Below are positions 1-5,575 of a DNA stretch of 7,975 nt, piece by piece. The position numbers were made by a program, and so were the translations under genes. Position 1 is the first letter of the stretch, and the number at the start of each line of letters is the position of its first letter. Origin of the DNA: Spirochaetota bacterium (lineage in GTDB: Bacteria; Spirochaetota; Spirochaetia; DSM-27196; PWMO01); NCBI GenBank assembly GCA_009908735.1, contig JAAAOR010000155.1, positions 1 to 7,975 of the forward strand, written 5' to 3'. The notes below the pieces were generated by a model that ran no database searches, was not told the DNA's origin, and saw nothing but the letters and a program-made list of their open reading frames with translations.

Positions 1-104
1 ATCGCGAAACCAACCGGATCCGCCTGGGCGAACTCGAGGACACCGTCTCCGTGGAGTTCGCCGACGACTTCAAGATCGCCCCGGAGGAGCTCTTCGGAGA
101 GTGA
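1..104 (+). CDS. Antitoxin of PIN toxin module, C-terminal end (Phd/YefM-like), cut by window edge
   Basis: An open frame enters from the left edge (first full codon at 3) and ends at TGA 102-104, giving 33 residues that finish VEFADDFKIAPEELFGE. A short polar tail of the type 'V-x-x-A-D-D-F ... PEE-L' is typical of the C-terminus of Phd/YefM-like antitoxins, the part that wraps around and blocks the PIN toxin. The stop overlaps the GTG start of the following PIN toxin (GTGA, bases 101-104), the usual translational coupling of antitoxin-toxin pairs. The N-terminal DNA-binding part lies outside the window, so the family call rests on the tail, the overlap and the neighbour. It could also be another antitoxin family with a similar acidic tail. 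Confidence 0.7.
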   Translation, partial: RETNRIRLGELEDTVSVEFADDFKIAPEELFGE

Positions 105-499
105 ACTACGTCGCAGATACCCACTACCTCCTCTGGAGCCTCGTCTCGCCGGACCGAATCTCGGAAGCACACACGGGGATTCTCGAAGACCCCGAGCATG
201 TGAAGTATGTGAGCGCCGTCTCGTTCTGGGAAGTCTCGCTCAAGTATGCGCTCGGGAAGGTCTCGATAGAAGGCGCCGAGCCCGCTGCCCTCCCCGCTGC
301 CGCGAAACGGGCCGGCTTCGACGTTCTGCCGATATCAGCCGACGACTTCGCGACCTCCTATCAGCTCCGGAGCCTCGGCCCCCATCGGGATCCCTTCGAC
401 CGAATGCTCGTGTGGCAGTGCATGCGGCATGGCTTCGCTCTGCTCACTGCGGACACGGATCTGAGACAGTATGAGCGGATCGGGCTGCAGATTGGGTAG
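101..499 (+). CDS. PIN-domain toxin (VapC-like ribonuclease), type II toxin-antitoxin
   Basis: A 132-residue PIN-domain protein, a full-length size for the family. PIN toxins are Mg2+-dependent endoribonucleases that arrest translation when the antitoxin is lost. The acidic active-site residues are visible: Asp6 in VADTHYLLW, Glu44 in SFWEVSLK, Asp97/Asp100 in HRDPFDRML, and Asp118/Asp120 in LLTADTDL. The form with 'DTH-x-LLW', 'S-x-WE' and 'DPFDR' is that of the Sll0205-like/COG3744 group, which normally pairs with Phd-type antitoxins. The start is GTG at 101, inside the antitoxin stop. A purine-rich GGAGGAG lies at 82-88 in the antitoxin's last codons, and coupling probably drives expression. 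The gene looks intact. Its target RNA cannot be read from the sequence. Confidence 0.9.
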   Translation: MNYVADTHYLLWSLVSPDRISEAHTGILEDPEHVKYVSAVSFWEVSLKYALGKVSIEGAEPAALPAAAKRAGFDVLPISADDFATSYQLRSLGPHRDPFDRMLVWQCMRHGFALLTADTDLRQYERIGLQIG

Positions 500-587
500 T
501 GCGTGCCGGATAGGCACCGCGCGGGGTCGCGTCGAGATTGCAGATGACTTCGACGAAACTCCTGAAGGCTTCGAAGACTACGCCTGA
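471..587 (+). pseudogene. Truncated second antitoxin (C-terminal tail only), overlapping both PIN genes
   Basis: Between the two PIN genes a frame without stops ends at TGA 585-587. Its last residues, GRVEIADDFDETPEGFEDYA, are a textbook Phd/YefM-type antitoxin tail and resemble the tail of the first antitoxin (VEIADDF against VEFADDF). The stop overlaps the ATG of the second PIN toxin (TGATG, 585-589), as for an intact antitoxin. The DNA-binding N-terminal part is missing: upstream of the tail this frame runs straight into the end of the first PIN gene, and only about 25 bases separate that gene's stop from recognisable tail sequence. The only in-frame ATG is at 471, inside the first toxin, and would give 38 residues. 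A TTG at 492 is an alternative. I infer a deletion that removed most of an antitoxin. Whether the short peptide is still made is unknown. Confidence 0.6.
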
Positions 588-973
588 TGCGCGTCATCCT
601 CGACACCAGCGTATTCCTGTGGATCATCGCCGATGATCCGCGGCTCTCCGACAGCGCCCAAACGATCTTTCTCGACCATGACACCGAGGCTTACGTAAGC
701 ATGGCAAGCGTATGGGAGATGTTCATCAAGATCGGAACCGGCAAGCTCGTTCTCCCGGATAACCCGGGTGTGTTCCTGCGGGAACAGTTCTCCGAAAACC
801 TGATTTCTATCCTGCCGATTCACTACGAGCACTGTGCGCGCGTAGCGGAGTTACCGGCTATTCACAAGGATCCGTTCGACAGGCTGATCGTGGCCCAGGC
901 CCTTCATACCGGTCTTCCTGTGCTATCCGGCGACTCAATCTTCGCGCATTACGGGGTGAAGAACCTGTTCTGA
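587..973 (+). CDS. Second PIN-domain toxin (VapC-like ribonuclease)
   Basis: A 128-residue PIN-domain protein of normal length. Predicted catalytic acids are Asp6 (ILDTSVFLW), Glu44 (SVWEMFIK), Asp95/Asp98 (HKDPFDRLIVAQ) and Asp116 (VLSGDSIF). It ends with FAHYGVKNLF, close to the common Sll0205-type ending. It shares the layout of the toxin at 101-499 (same spacing of D6, W43-E44 and DPFDR) but is clearly diverged, so this is an old duplication or a separate acquisition. ATG 587 overlaps the stop of the truncated antitoxin and has no good ribosome binding site, so translation probably depends on coupling. With its antitoxin reduced to a tail, this toxin may be silent, inactive, held by the residual peptide, or cross-neutralised by the first antitoxin. 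Nothing in the reading frame is broken. Confidence 0.88.
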   Translation: MRVILDTSVFLWIIADDPRLSDSAQTIFLDHDTEAYVSMASVWEMFIKIGTGKLVLPDNPGVFLREQFSENLISILPIHYEHCARVAELPAIHKDPFDRLIVAQALHTGLPVLSGDSIFAHYGVKNLF

Positions 974-976
974 AGC

Positions 977-990
977 GCCGCAACGGCGGC
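977..990. terminator. Small GC hairpin between convergent PIN and trx genes (weak terminator candidate)
   Basis: Bases 977-981 (GCCGC) pair with 986-990 (GCGGC) around an AACG loop, four bases after the second PIN toxin's stop and inside the 70-base gap to the convergent trx gene. Neither strand has a proper T-run after the stem, so intrinsic termination is doubtful. Confidence 0.25.
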
Positions 991-1043
991 ATCGCCGGCC
1001 GCGCATCAGGGCCCCAGGTCCTCCCACCCGGCTGGCCCCGCGA

Positions 1044-1364
1044 TCAATCCATGTGCGGCTCGACCAGCTTCTCCAGTCGCTCCCGCGGGGCCGCGCCGAT
1101 CTGCTGGCCCACAATCTCACCGCCCTTGAACACCATAAGGGTGGGAATGCTCACCACGTTGTAGCGGGCGGCCAGATCCGCCTGGGAGTCTACGTCGAGC
1201 TCGCCGATCTTGAGCTTTCCCTCATACTCTTTGGACATCTCCTCGAGTACCGGAGCCACCATCTTGCACGGCATGCACCAGTCCGCCCAGAAGTCGACAA
1301 GCACCGGCACATCGGCCTGAAGTACTTCCTGCTCGAAATTGTCGGTGGTGATCTCTACTTTCAT
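1044..1364 (-). CDS. trxA: Thioredoxin
   Basis: A 106-residue, single-domain cytoplasmic thioredoxin of standard length. It reduces disulfides in target proteins such as ribonucleotide reductase and peroxiredoxins and is itself reduced by thioredoxin reductase. The active site is W29-C30-M31-P32-C33-K34, where most bacterial thioredoxins have WCGPC. Other hallmarks are VLVDFWADW before it, the buried Asp24, the cis-proline Pro74 in SIPTLMVFKGG, and the VGQQIG strand near the end. There is no signal peptide. ATG 1364 follows AGGGGAA with a fairly long spacer of about 11 bases, and a promoter is visible at 1388-1416. The gene stands alone: it converges with the PIN cluster and lies 74 bases after parE on the same strand. 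The Met between the cysteines may shift the redox potential, which is an inference. Confidence 0.95.
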   Translation of the reverse strand: MKVEITTDNFEQEVLQADVPVLVDFWADWCMPCKMVAPVLEEMSKEYEGKLKIGELDVDSQADLAARYNVVSIPTLMVFKGGEIVGQQIGAAPRERLEKLVEPHMD

Positions 1365-1387
1365 GCGTTCGCGTTCCCCTTTCCGTC

Positions 1388-1416
1388 AATATTGCGCGTG
1401 CGGGACGGGAGGTCAA
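1388..1416 (-). promoter_or_regulatory. Candidate sigma70-type promoter of trxA
   Basis: Read on the - strand, TTGACC (1411-1416, five of six consensus bases) is followed after 17 bases by AATATT (1388-1393, four of six). It sits in the parE-trxA gap, 24 bases before the trxA start, so trxA need not rely on read-through from the toxin-antitoxin module. Confidence 0.5.
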
Positions 1417-1438
1417 GGTCTCGTTGCCGGCTGGGAAG

Positions 1439-1759
1439 TCAGCGAATGCCGCGGTAGAGCAGGATGTCTTCAATGTTTCGCCTGCTGTCGATGAATGCCA
1501 GTACCGTGATGTTCTCGGCGGTCACGGTGTATAGCACCCTCCAGGCATCGACGATCACTTCGCGGTACCTGGTGATACCCTCTCGGGCCAATTCGGGGAC
1601 GACGCGTCCCGACTCGGGGAACTCCTCGAGTCGCGTGATCTTGCGGTCTACGTCTGCGAGAAGCGATCGGGCCGCTCCCGCCGCGTCCCGGTCGAGCAGC
1701 CACACGATGACCTCGCGCAGATCCTCGGCGGCACTCGCGGCCCAGACTATGTGCATCAT
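1439..1759 (-). CDS. parE: RelE/ParE-family toxin
   Basis: A 106-residue protein of the RelE/ParE fold. Visible hallmarks are an N-terminal strand and helix (IVWAASAAEDLREVIVWL), FPESGRVVPEL at 47-57, YREVIV at 65-70, RVLYTV at 74-79, and a C-terminal VLAFIDSRRNIEDIL. Members either poison gyrase (ParE) or cut mRNA on the ribosome (RelE/YoeB). The sequence has the SGR/YR-E/RVLY pattern of the ParE-like group, but I cannot decide the target. The start ATG (1757-1759) overlaps the antitoxin stop by four bases (ATGA), and a second ATG follows directly. It lies downstream of its antitoxin in one transcript. A neighbouring Phd/YefM antitoxin with a ParE toxin is a common hybrid pairing. The symbol is a family label only. 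Confidence 0.88.
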   Translation of the reverse strand: MMHIVWAASAAEDLREVIVWLLDRDAAGAARSLLADVDRKITRLEEFPESGRVVPELAREGITRYREVIVDAWRVLYTVTAENITVLAFIDSRRNIEDILLYRGIR

Positions 1760-2064
1760 TCGCGGTGCCCGGGGCGCTCACCGACAGCTTCGGGAGCATC
1801 GATGTGCTCACTGAGCCGCCTCATGAGATCATCATGTTGTTCAGTCTGCCCGGCGCGAACATCATGTTCAGCCCGCTCGATAAGCTTCATCATGCCGAGG
1901 GCGTCGCGCATGTGCTGATAGCTCTCCGGGTCAATCAGCACGCCCCGTGCCTCGCCATTCTGCGTGATAACGATAGGGTTCTTCGTTTCATTGATCTGTC
2001 TGAGCATTTCAGCCGCGTTCGTCTTCACGAATGAAACGGGACGTATGTCGGTTTTCAGATTCAA
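1756..2064 (-). CDS. Phd/YefM-family antitoxin
   Basis: About 102 residues from a TTG start. The sequence (DIRPVSFVKTNAAEMLRQI, then NPIVITQNGEARGVLID) is the classical Phd/YefM N-terminal DNA-binding and dimerisation domain, residues about 5-55. The C-terminal half (SYQHMRDALGMMKLIERAEHD and a polar tail) is the toxin-binding arm. The frame stays open upstream to an ATG at 2136, but that would add 24 residues unlike the family and would put the start upstream of the promoter. TTG 2064 sits six bases after GGAGG (2071-2075), so it is the better start. The protein should repress its own promoter together with the ParE toxin. Its stop overlaps the toxin start. Confidence 0.87.
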   Translation of the reverse strand: MNLKTDIRPVSFVKTNAAEMLRQINETKNPIVITQNGEARGVLIDPESYQHMRDALGMMKLIERAEHDVRAGQTEQHDDLMRRLSEHIDAPEAVGERPGHRE

Positions 2065-2070
2065 AGCAAA

Positions 2071-2113
2071 CCTCCAGTGCGAATATAATACCAAATTAGG
2101 ACTGCTCAGCCAA
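2071..2113 (-). promoter_or_regulatory. Promoter and ribosome binding site of the Phd/YefM-ParE module
   Basis: On the - strand TTGGCT (2108-2113) and TATTAT (2085-2090, five of six bases of TATAAT) are separated by exactly 17 bases, in a locally AT-rich patch. Transcription should begin near 2078, followed almost at once by GGAGG (2071-2075) and the TTG start at 2064. The leader is therefore only about 15 bases. The antitoxin probably binds over this region, but I see no obvious operator palindrome. Confidence 0.65.
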
Positions 2114-2119
2114 CCGTGC

Positions 2120-2157
2120 GAAAGAGCGGGCCGCACTGCAACGCAGCCGCGGCCCGC
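2120..2157 (-). terminator. Candidate intrinsic terminator of ssb
   Basis: A perfect 9-base inverted repeat, GCGGGCCGC (2126-2134) with GCGGCCCGC (2149-2157), encloses a 14-base loop that can itself form a 4-base stem (CTGC/GCAG). On the - strand the stem is followed by TCTTTC, a weak U-tract. It lies about 90 bases past the ssb stop and directly before the -35 box of the toxin-antitoxin promoter, so it would insulate the two. Confidence 0.5.
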
Positions 2158-2204
2158 GAGACCAGAAACGATTACCGGAGGTTGTGAGACTACCTGCCCG
2201 CGAA

Positions 2205-2223
2205 GAGGCCATGCCCGGGCCTC
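2205..2223 (-). other. Small hairpin after ssb
   Basis: GAGGCC (2205-2210) and GGCCTC (2218-2223) form a 6-base stem with a 7-base loop, about 20 bases after the ssb stop. The following bases on the - strand (TTCGCG) are not a convincing U-tract. It may be a minor 3'-end structure, with the stronger candidate terminator lying further downstream. Confidence 0.3.
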
Positions 2224-2244
2224 ATCACGGCAATTCCTCAGGTT

Positions 2245-2676
2245 CTAGAATGGAACGTCCGCGGTTTGCACCTCCTTTCCCTCAACCTGGGCATCCTGCT
2301 CTTCGAGCTGCTCCTCCCCGGAGTCCTTCTCGGAGTCCGTGCCGCGGTTGAAGTTTGGTTTGAACTCGACGTGTTCGCCGACGATCTTCACGCGCGAGCG
2401 GTTCTTGCCCTCGCTGTCGCTCCAGCGATCCTGCTTCAGCCGCCCGACCACGCGCACGCCACGTCCCTTTGTGAGAAACTCGGCGCACCGCTGCGCGTTC
2501 TTCGCCCAGACCTCCACGTCGAAGAAGGACACCTCCTTCTGCAGTTCCTCGTCCTGCCGGTAGAACCGGTTCGAAGCCACGCTGAAGTTGCATACGTCGG
2601 TGCCCTTCGGCGTCTGCGCAAGCACCGGATCCTTCGTAAGGTTTCCCTCGACGAGTATCGAGTTGAGACTGTTCAT
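2245..2676 (-). CDS. ssb: Single-stranded DNA-binding protein
   Basis: A 143-residue SSB. The OB-fold covers about residues 1-107 (MNSLNSILVEGNL, KGTDVCNFSVASNRF, EVSFFDVEVWAKNA, KGRGVRVVGRLKQDRW, VKIVGEHVEF). It is followed by a Glu/Gln/Asp-rich flexible tail and the tip ADVPF. That tip corresponds to the acidic DDIPF-type end that recruits replication and repair partners. The protein coats single-stranded DNA in replication, recombination and repair. The frame stays open 37 codons further upstream, but ATG 2676 is preceded by a perfect AGGAGGA four bases away and gives the standard N-terminus. The OB-fold wording is that of spirochaete SSBs. In Treponema-type genomes ssb usually sits with rpsF and rpsR. 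Here it is alone, 303 bases after an outer-membrane protein gene. Confidence 0.95.
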   Translation of the reverse strand: MNSLNSILVEGNLTKDPVLAQTPKGTDVCNFSVASNRFYRQDEELQKEVSFFDVEVWAKNAQRCAEFLTKGRGVRVVGRLKQDRWSDSEGKNRSRVKIVGEHVEFKPNFNRGTDSEKDSGEEQLEEQDAQVEGKEVQTADVPF

Positions 2677-2979
2677 AACTTCCTCCTGGTGATGGGAGAA
2701 TGCGGAACCCCGCCTGCCCGACCTGCCCGCGGCCGGCTCACGCACACAGCCGGGGGCGGGGCCCGCGCACCCAATCTCCGTTATCACGCGCCGCCCGTCC
2801 CGGCGGCCCCGTTCACCCTCTGTTACGCGTGGTTTTGAGCTGCTGCTTGTGTTTTGGGTGATGGAATTTCGGTGAATTCGGGCGGCGTTCCTAGCGGGGC
2901 CGGCATTGTCCGCCGGGCAGCGGCCGCGGATCGGGGGCGGGGGACGGAGATCGGGAATCGCGGATCGGGCGGCAGCGGC
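2677..2979. other. Gene-free gap between the omp gene at 2980 and ssb, with G-rich short repeats
   Basis: No convincing gene on either strand. The ssb ribosome binding site lies at 2681-2687, but I could not find a good promoter for ssb here. Close to the upstream gene's stop there are short direct repeats: GCGGATCGGG at 2926-2935 and 2960-2969, and GGCAGCGGC at 2916-2924 and 2971-2979. GGGGACGGAG occurs at 2940-2949 and returns at 7457 and 7484. I see no intrinsic terminator for the gene at 2980-4086. Open frames crossing this gap on the + strand are antisense shadows. Confidence 0.4.
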
Positions 2980-4086
2980 TTACTCTTCGGCGTCGGCGTC
3001 GTCCGCCTGCGACTCGTCTCCATCGGGGCTGTAGAGCGTCGTCCTGAAGGCCAGGGCGATCTCGTGCGTCGCGTCCTTGTTCTTTCCGAACAGCGGGATG
3101 GACCACGAGAGCTCGAAGCTCGTGCGTCCGTTCCACGCACGGGGCGCCACGGCAATCGACGGCTCGATCGAGACCAGAAAGCTGTCGGTATTCTCAACCA
3201 GGATGTCGTCTACGATGGGCGCGGGCATGTAGTGGCCGCCGAGGGACAGGCCCGCGGTCCAGCGGTTCTTCGGGAAGTCCTGAAGCAGGTAGGAGCCGCC
3301 GACGGCGCCACTGAGGCGGTAGCGGTAATAGATGGTGTCGTACCCGTCGGCACCGTCGATGCCGTCACGAACGAGGTTCTGGTCGTAGTTCGCGAGGCTC
3401 TGCTCGGCGTAGTCGGCGGGGAAGTAGAAAAGGATTTCCTGTTCGGAGCTGAGCGCGGCCCGGGGCCCGAGCGGCACACGTTCCCCGAGGGCGAAGCCGA
3501 GGGCGTTCGCCTTGATATCGGGGTGCTCGGCGATGTAGGTCTCTCCGGCCTGACGTCGGTCGGCCTGGGCTTCGAGGTTGTACCCGCGGATTTTGATGAT
3601 GCCGACCGGCGCCACGGTAAGGTCGATGGGAGCGCGGCCGAGGAGGCCTGGCGGGACGGAGTGGGGCGACGGGGGATCGGAGGCCGGAGCTACGCCGGGC
3701 GCCGCGAGCAGCCGGAGCGGGATCTCGAGCCGCAGGTTCGATGCGCCGTTTCGGCGGCGGTCCGCATCCCCTGCGTAGCGGGAGGCGAAGGTGAAGCCGG
3801 GTTGCCAGGCGAGTCGTGCGGCCAGTAAAGCGGAGAGACCGGCAGAAACACTCACGCCAGTGGAGTAAGCCGACGATGTTCCGGCCGGAGTTGCTGAAGG
3901 ACCCTGCCTGGAGCCCTCTTCGTTGAACCAGTTAACCGAGATGTTGACAGCCGGGTGCACCGTTGCCGTAACCGCGCCGCGATCCGGCAGTAGTGCTTGG
4001 GCGGCTACCATGCCCGGCGCAAGCCAGGTGAGGAGGACTACTATTTGGGCCGCCGTACGTGCCGATCCGGGGAGCGTTCGTCCCAT
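2980..4086 (-). CDS. Predicted outer-membrane beta-barrel protein, unknown function
   Basis: A 368-residue protein I do not recognise. Residues 1-31 look like a signal peptide: Arg3/Arg10, the hydrophobic run IVVLLTWLAPGMVAA, and likely cleavage around AQA31. The mature part is built of alternating short amphipathic strands (for example TATVHPAVNISVNWF, YSTGVSVSAGLSALLAARLAW, YYRYRLSGAVGGSYLL, WTAGLSLGGHYM, SFELSWSIPLF, EIALAFRTTLY) joined by polar or Pro-rich turns, as in outer-membrane barrels. Unlike a standard barrel it does not end in Phe/Tyr but continues with an acidic tail (SPDGDESQADDADAEE). Around residues 130-150 is a Pro/Ala-rich, probably disordered segment. ATG 4086 has no ribosome binding site, but no better start lies downstream before the signal peptide. 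It follows another omp gene on the same strand, separated by a terminator. Surface or periplasmic location is an inference. Confidence 0.7.
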   Translation of the reverse strand: MGRTLPGSARTAAQIVVLLTWLAPGMVAAQALLPDRGAVTATVHPAVNISVNWFNEEGSRQGPSATPAGTSSAYSTGVSVSAGLSALLAARLAWQPGFTFASRYAGDADRRRNGASNLRLEIPLRLLAAPGVAPASDPPSPHSVPPGLLGRAPIDLTVAPVGIIKIRGYNLEAQADRRQAGETYIAEHPDIKANALGFALGERVPLGPRAALSSEQEILFYFPADYAEQSLANYDQNLVRDGIDGADGYDTIYYRYRLSGAVGGSYLLQDFPKNRWTAGLSLGGHYMPAPIVDDILVENTDSFLVSIEPSIAVAPRAWNGRTSFELSWSIPLFGKNKDATHEIALAFRTTLYSPDGDESQADDADAEE

Positions 4087-4107
4087 AACTGAAGAAGGGT
4101 ATCACAG

Positions 4108-4143
4108 GGACCGGAGTCCTGCTACGTAGCACCGGAGTGCTAC
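4108..4143 (-). promoter_or_regulatory. Two tandem leader hairpins with the same tetraloop, plus a 12-base palindrome
   Basis: On the - strand, upstream of the gene starting at 4086, a 7-base stem (GTAGCAC/GTGCTAC, 4126-4143) is capped by TCCG. It is followed by a 4-base stem (GGAC/GTCC, 4108-4119) capped by TCCG as well. In RNA the loop UCCG belongs to the stable UNCG class. The bases between them form the perfect palindrome TGCTACGTAGCA (4120-4131), which competes with the first stem. This could be mRNA leader structure or a protein site. Confidence 0.45.
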
Positions 4144-4150
4144 ATGCGCC

Positions 4151-4181
4151 TCAACAAAACGGCCCACCGATTGGTGGGCCG
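4151..4181 (-). terminator. Intrinsic terminator of the omp gene at 4220-5461
   Basis: A perfect 9-base stem, CGGCCCACC (4160-4168) with GGTGGGCCG (4173-4181), has a 4-base loop. Read on the - strand it is followed immediately by TTTTGTTGA (4151-4159). It lies 39 bases past the stop of the 413-residue protein and separates it from the next gene. Confidence 0.85.
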
Positions 4182-4219
4182 CAACTCGTAACGCGTATTC
4201 TCTCGAGCGGATATCGGAA

Positions 4220-5461
4220 CTAGAATGCCAGGTACACCCGCCCCTCGAGCACGAACGTATGCACCGCAGACGCATTCTGCCCTGCGATGGGGATGCCGTA
4301 CTTGATAAGGAACTGTGTCGGCGGAGTCATCCCCGTCAGGAAGAAATCGACAGTCGGGGTGAGGTACATCGAGTAGCCGGACTTGTCGAGCTCGTAGCCG
4401 GAGATTTCTTCGTCAATGGCAGTTGGGAATGCCCCACCCGTCGCGGTATTGTACTCGGTGCTATCGAGTTGCGCCTTCACGTCTGCCTCAACAGCCGAAT
4501 CGAAAGTCACGGTTAAGGGTAGACTACCACCAAGACGCAGAAGGTCACTCACCTGTTTCTGGTACGTAACCTCCAACTCTGTCTCAAATGTGCTAGAAGG
4601 AGCGACGTCCACCTCGAGGTTCTCGACCTGATCACCTTCGAAATACAGGAAGCCGCTATTGGGGATGCCAACCGCGGAGGCGTCGGCGACAAGGCCGGCT
4701 TCGGAGTAGAAGTCGGTTACGTCATAGGAACGCCCGAGCTTCTGCTTGAACTCTCCGAAGACATTCACGTACAACTCTTCTGTTATCACATAGTCCACTG
4801 ACAGGCTTCCGCCGAGAGCATAGCGTGGGTCTACTCCCGAGATGTACGCTAGCGGATCTACGTACTCGTTTCCGTCGGCCGCGCTTTTTCCCTCTTCTTT
4901 CCAATCGCGCTGCCACCCGCCTATCTCGGCGCCGAGGCCAACCTGGATACGGAAAGTCTCGTTAGACACCCAGCCCTGATTGCCAAGCACTTGAATTTCA
5001 CTGCCGATGCGAATTGGAGTGGCACCTTCTATAGTTCCGTCTTCTCCTACTAGAGGGTCCGCAGACTCCACTTCGCCATTGCTGTCGAGCGTGAAAATGG
5101 CACTGGCGTTCTCATCAGTGAATGCAGCGGGCGGAAACGGAGAGTTGGAGTAAGTAGTATCCTCCCCATCCAGATTCCCAACAAGGTTGAACCCCGGCGC
5201 CCATTGCGCACCAAGGCTGATCTGGTCGGTAATGCCGTACTCGATTGCGCCGCCAAGATTGAACAGGCTGCCGATGGGCGGATTGTTCGGATTCTTCTCA
5301 GCATCCTGAAAGTCACCGTCGTCGTCCCAGCCGCCGGACTGAAAGCCGTACACAGGGACCGTATAGATACGCATAACACCCTGCGGCAACACCAGCGCAT
5401 CATTCGCCAGGACCGGAAGTGCGATTCCGATCAGCATAAGCACTACTACAAGTTTCTTCAT
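4220..5461 (-). CDS. Predicted outer-membrane protein (porin-like beta-barrel), unknown function
   Basis: A 413-residue protein. Residues 1-19 form a clear signal peptide (MKKLVVVLMLIGIALPVLA, cleavage before Asn20). The mature chain starts with NDALVLPQGVMRIYTVPVYG and runs through many amphipathic strands (for example GGAIEYGITDQISLGAQW, RIQVGLGAEIGGW, GGSLSVDYVITEELYVNVFGEF, FETELEVTYQKQ, SMYLTPTVDFFLTG). It ends in HTFVLEGRVYLAF, whose terminal Phe fits the C-terminal signal recognised by the BAM machinery. Long Asp/Glu/Asn-rich stretches (residues about 43-62 and 98-150) are likely extracellular loops. An acidic, calcium-binding-like cluster, GGWDDDGDFQDAE, lies near residue 44. ATG 5461 has an excellent AGGAGG five bases upstream and a good promoter. 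It is less GC-rich than the neighbouring omp gene. The substrate is unknown. Confidence 0.78.
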   Translation of the reverse strand: MKKLVVVLMLIGIALPVLANDALVLPQGVMRIYTVPVYGFQSGGWDDDGDFQDAEKNPNNPPIGSLFNLGGAIEYGITDQISLGAQWAPGFNLVGNLDGEDTTYSNSPFPPAAFTDENASAIFTLDSNGEVESADPLVGEDGTIEGATPIRIGSEIQVLGNQGWVSNETFRIQVGLGAEIGGWQRDWKEEGKSAADGNEYVDPLAYISGVDPRYALGGSLSVDYVITEELYVNVFGEFKQKLGRSYDVTDFYSEAGLVADASAVGIPNSGFLYFEGDQVENLEVDVAPSSTFETELEVTYQKQVSDLLRLGGSLPLTVTFDSAVEADVKAQLDSTEYNTATGGAFPTAIDEEISGYELDKSGYSMYLTPTVDFFLTGMTPPTQFLIKYGIPIAGQNASAVHTFVLEGRVYLAF

Positions 5462-5480
5462 ACACTCCTCCTGGAAAGTC

Positions 5481-5534
5481 TCGGCTCGCAGCCGACGTCT
5501 CGCACATTATGCGGCCGGTCACCGGAAAAATCAA
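5481..5534 (-). promoter_or_regulatory. Promoter and leader hairpin of the omp gene at 4220-5461
   Basis: On the - strand TTGATT (5529-5534) and CATAAT (5506-5511, five of six bases of the -10 consensus) are exactly 17 bases apart. The leader then holds a 6-base stem (TCGGCT/AGCCGA, 5481-5495) with a 3-base loop, just before the ribosome binding site AGGAGGAG (5465-5472). The hairpin may stabilise the 5' end of the mRNA. Confidence 0.65.
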
Positions 5535-5575
5535 CAGTAAAGTCTTATCGGATCGGTCGGTCTCGGAGAGAAACC

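Noticed and set aside
1053..1457. A 134-codon + strand frame across trxA
   Set aside because: It is the complement of an unambiguous thioredoxin gene.
2065..2136. N-terminal extension of the Phd/YefM antitoxin to an ATG at 2136
   Set aside because: The added residues are unlike the family, and the region contains the promoter and ribosome binding site that fit the TTG at 2064.
2677..2787. Extension of ssb to an ATG at 2787
   Set aside because: ATG 2676 has a perfect ribosome binding site and gives the standard SSB N-terminus. The extra 37 residues have no SSB character.
2266..2838. A 190-codon + strand frame across ssb
   Set aside because: It is a shadow of ssb. The SSB OB-fold and C-terminal tip are clear on the - strand.
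2854..3828. A 324-codon open frame on the + strand opposite the omp gene
   Set aside because: It is a GC-driven shadow: Gly/Val/Arg-rich, with no ribosome binding site. The opposite frame has a signal peptide and beta-strand pattern.
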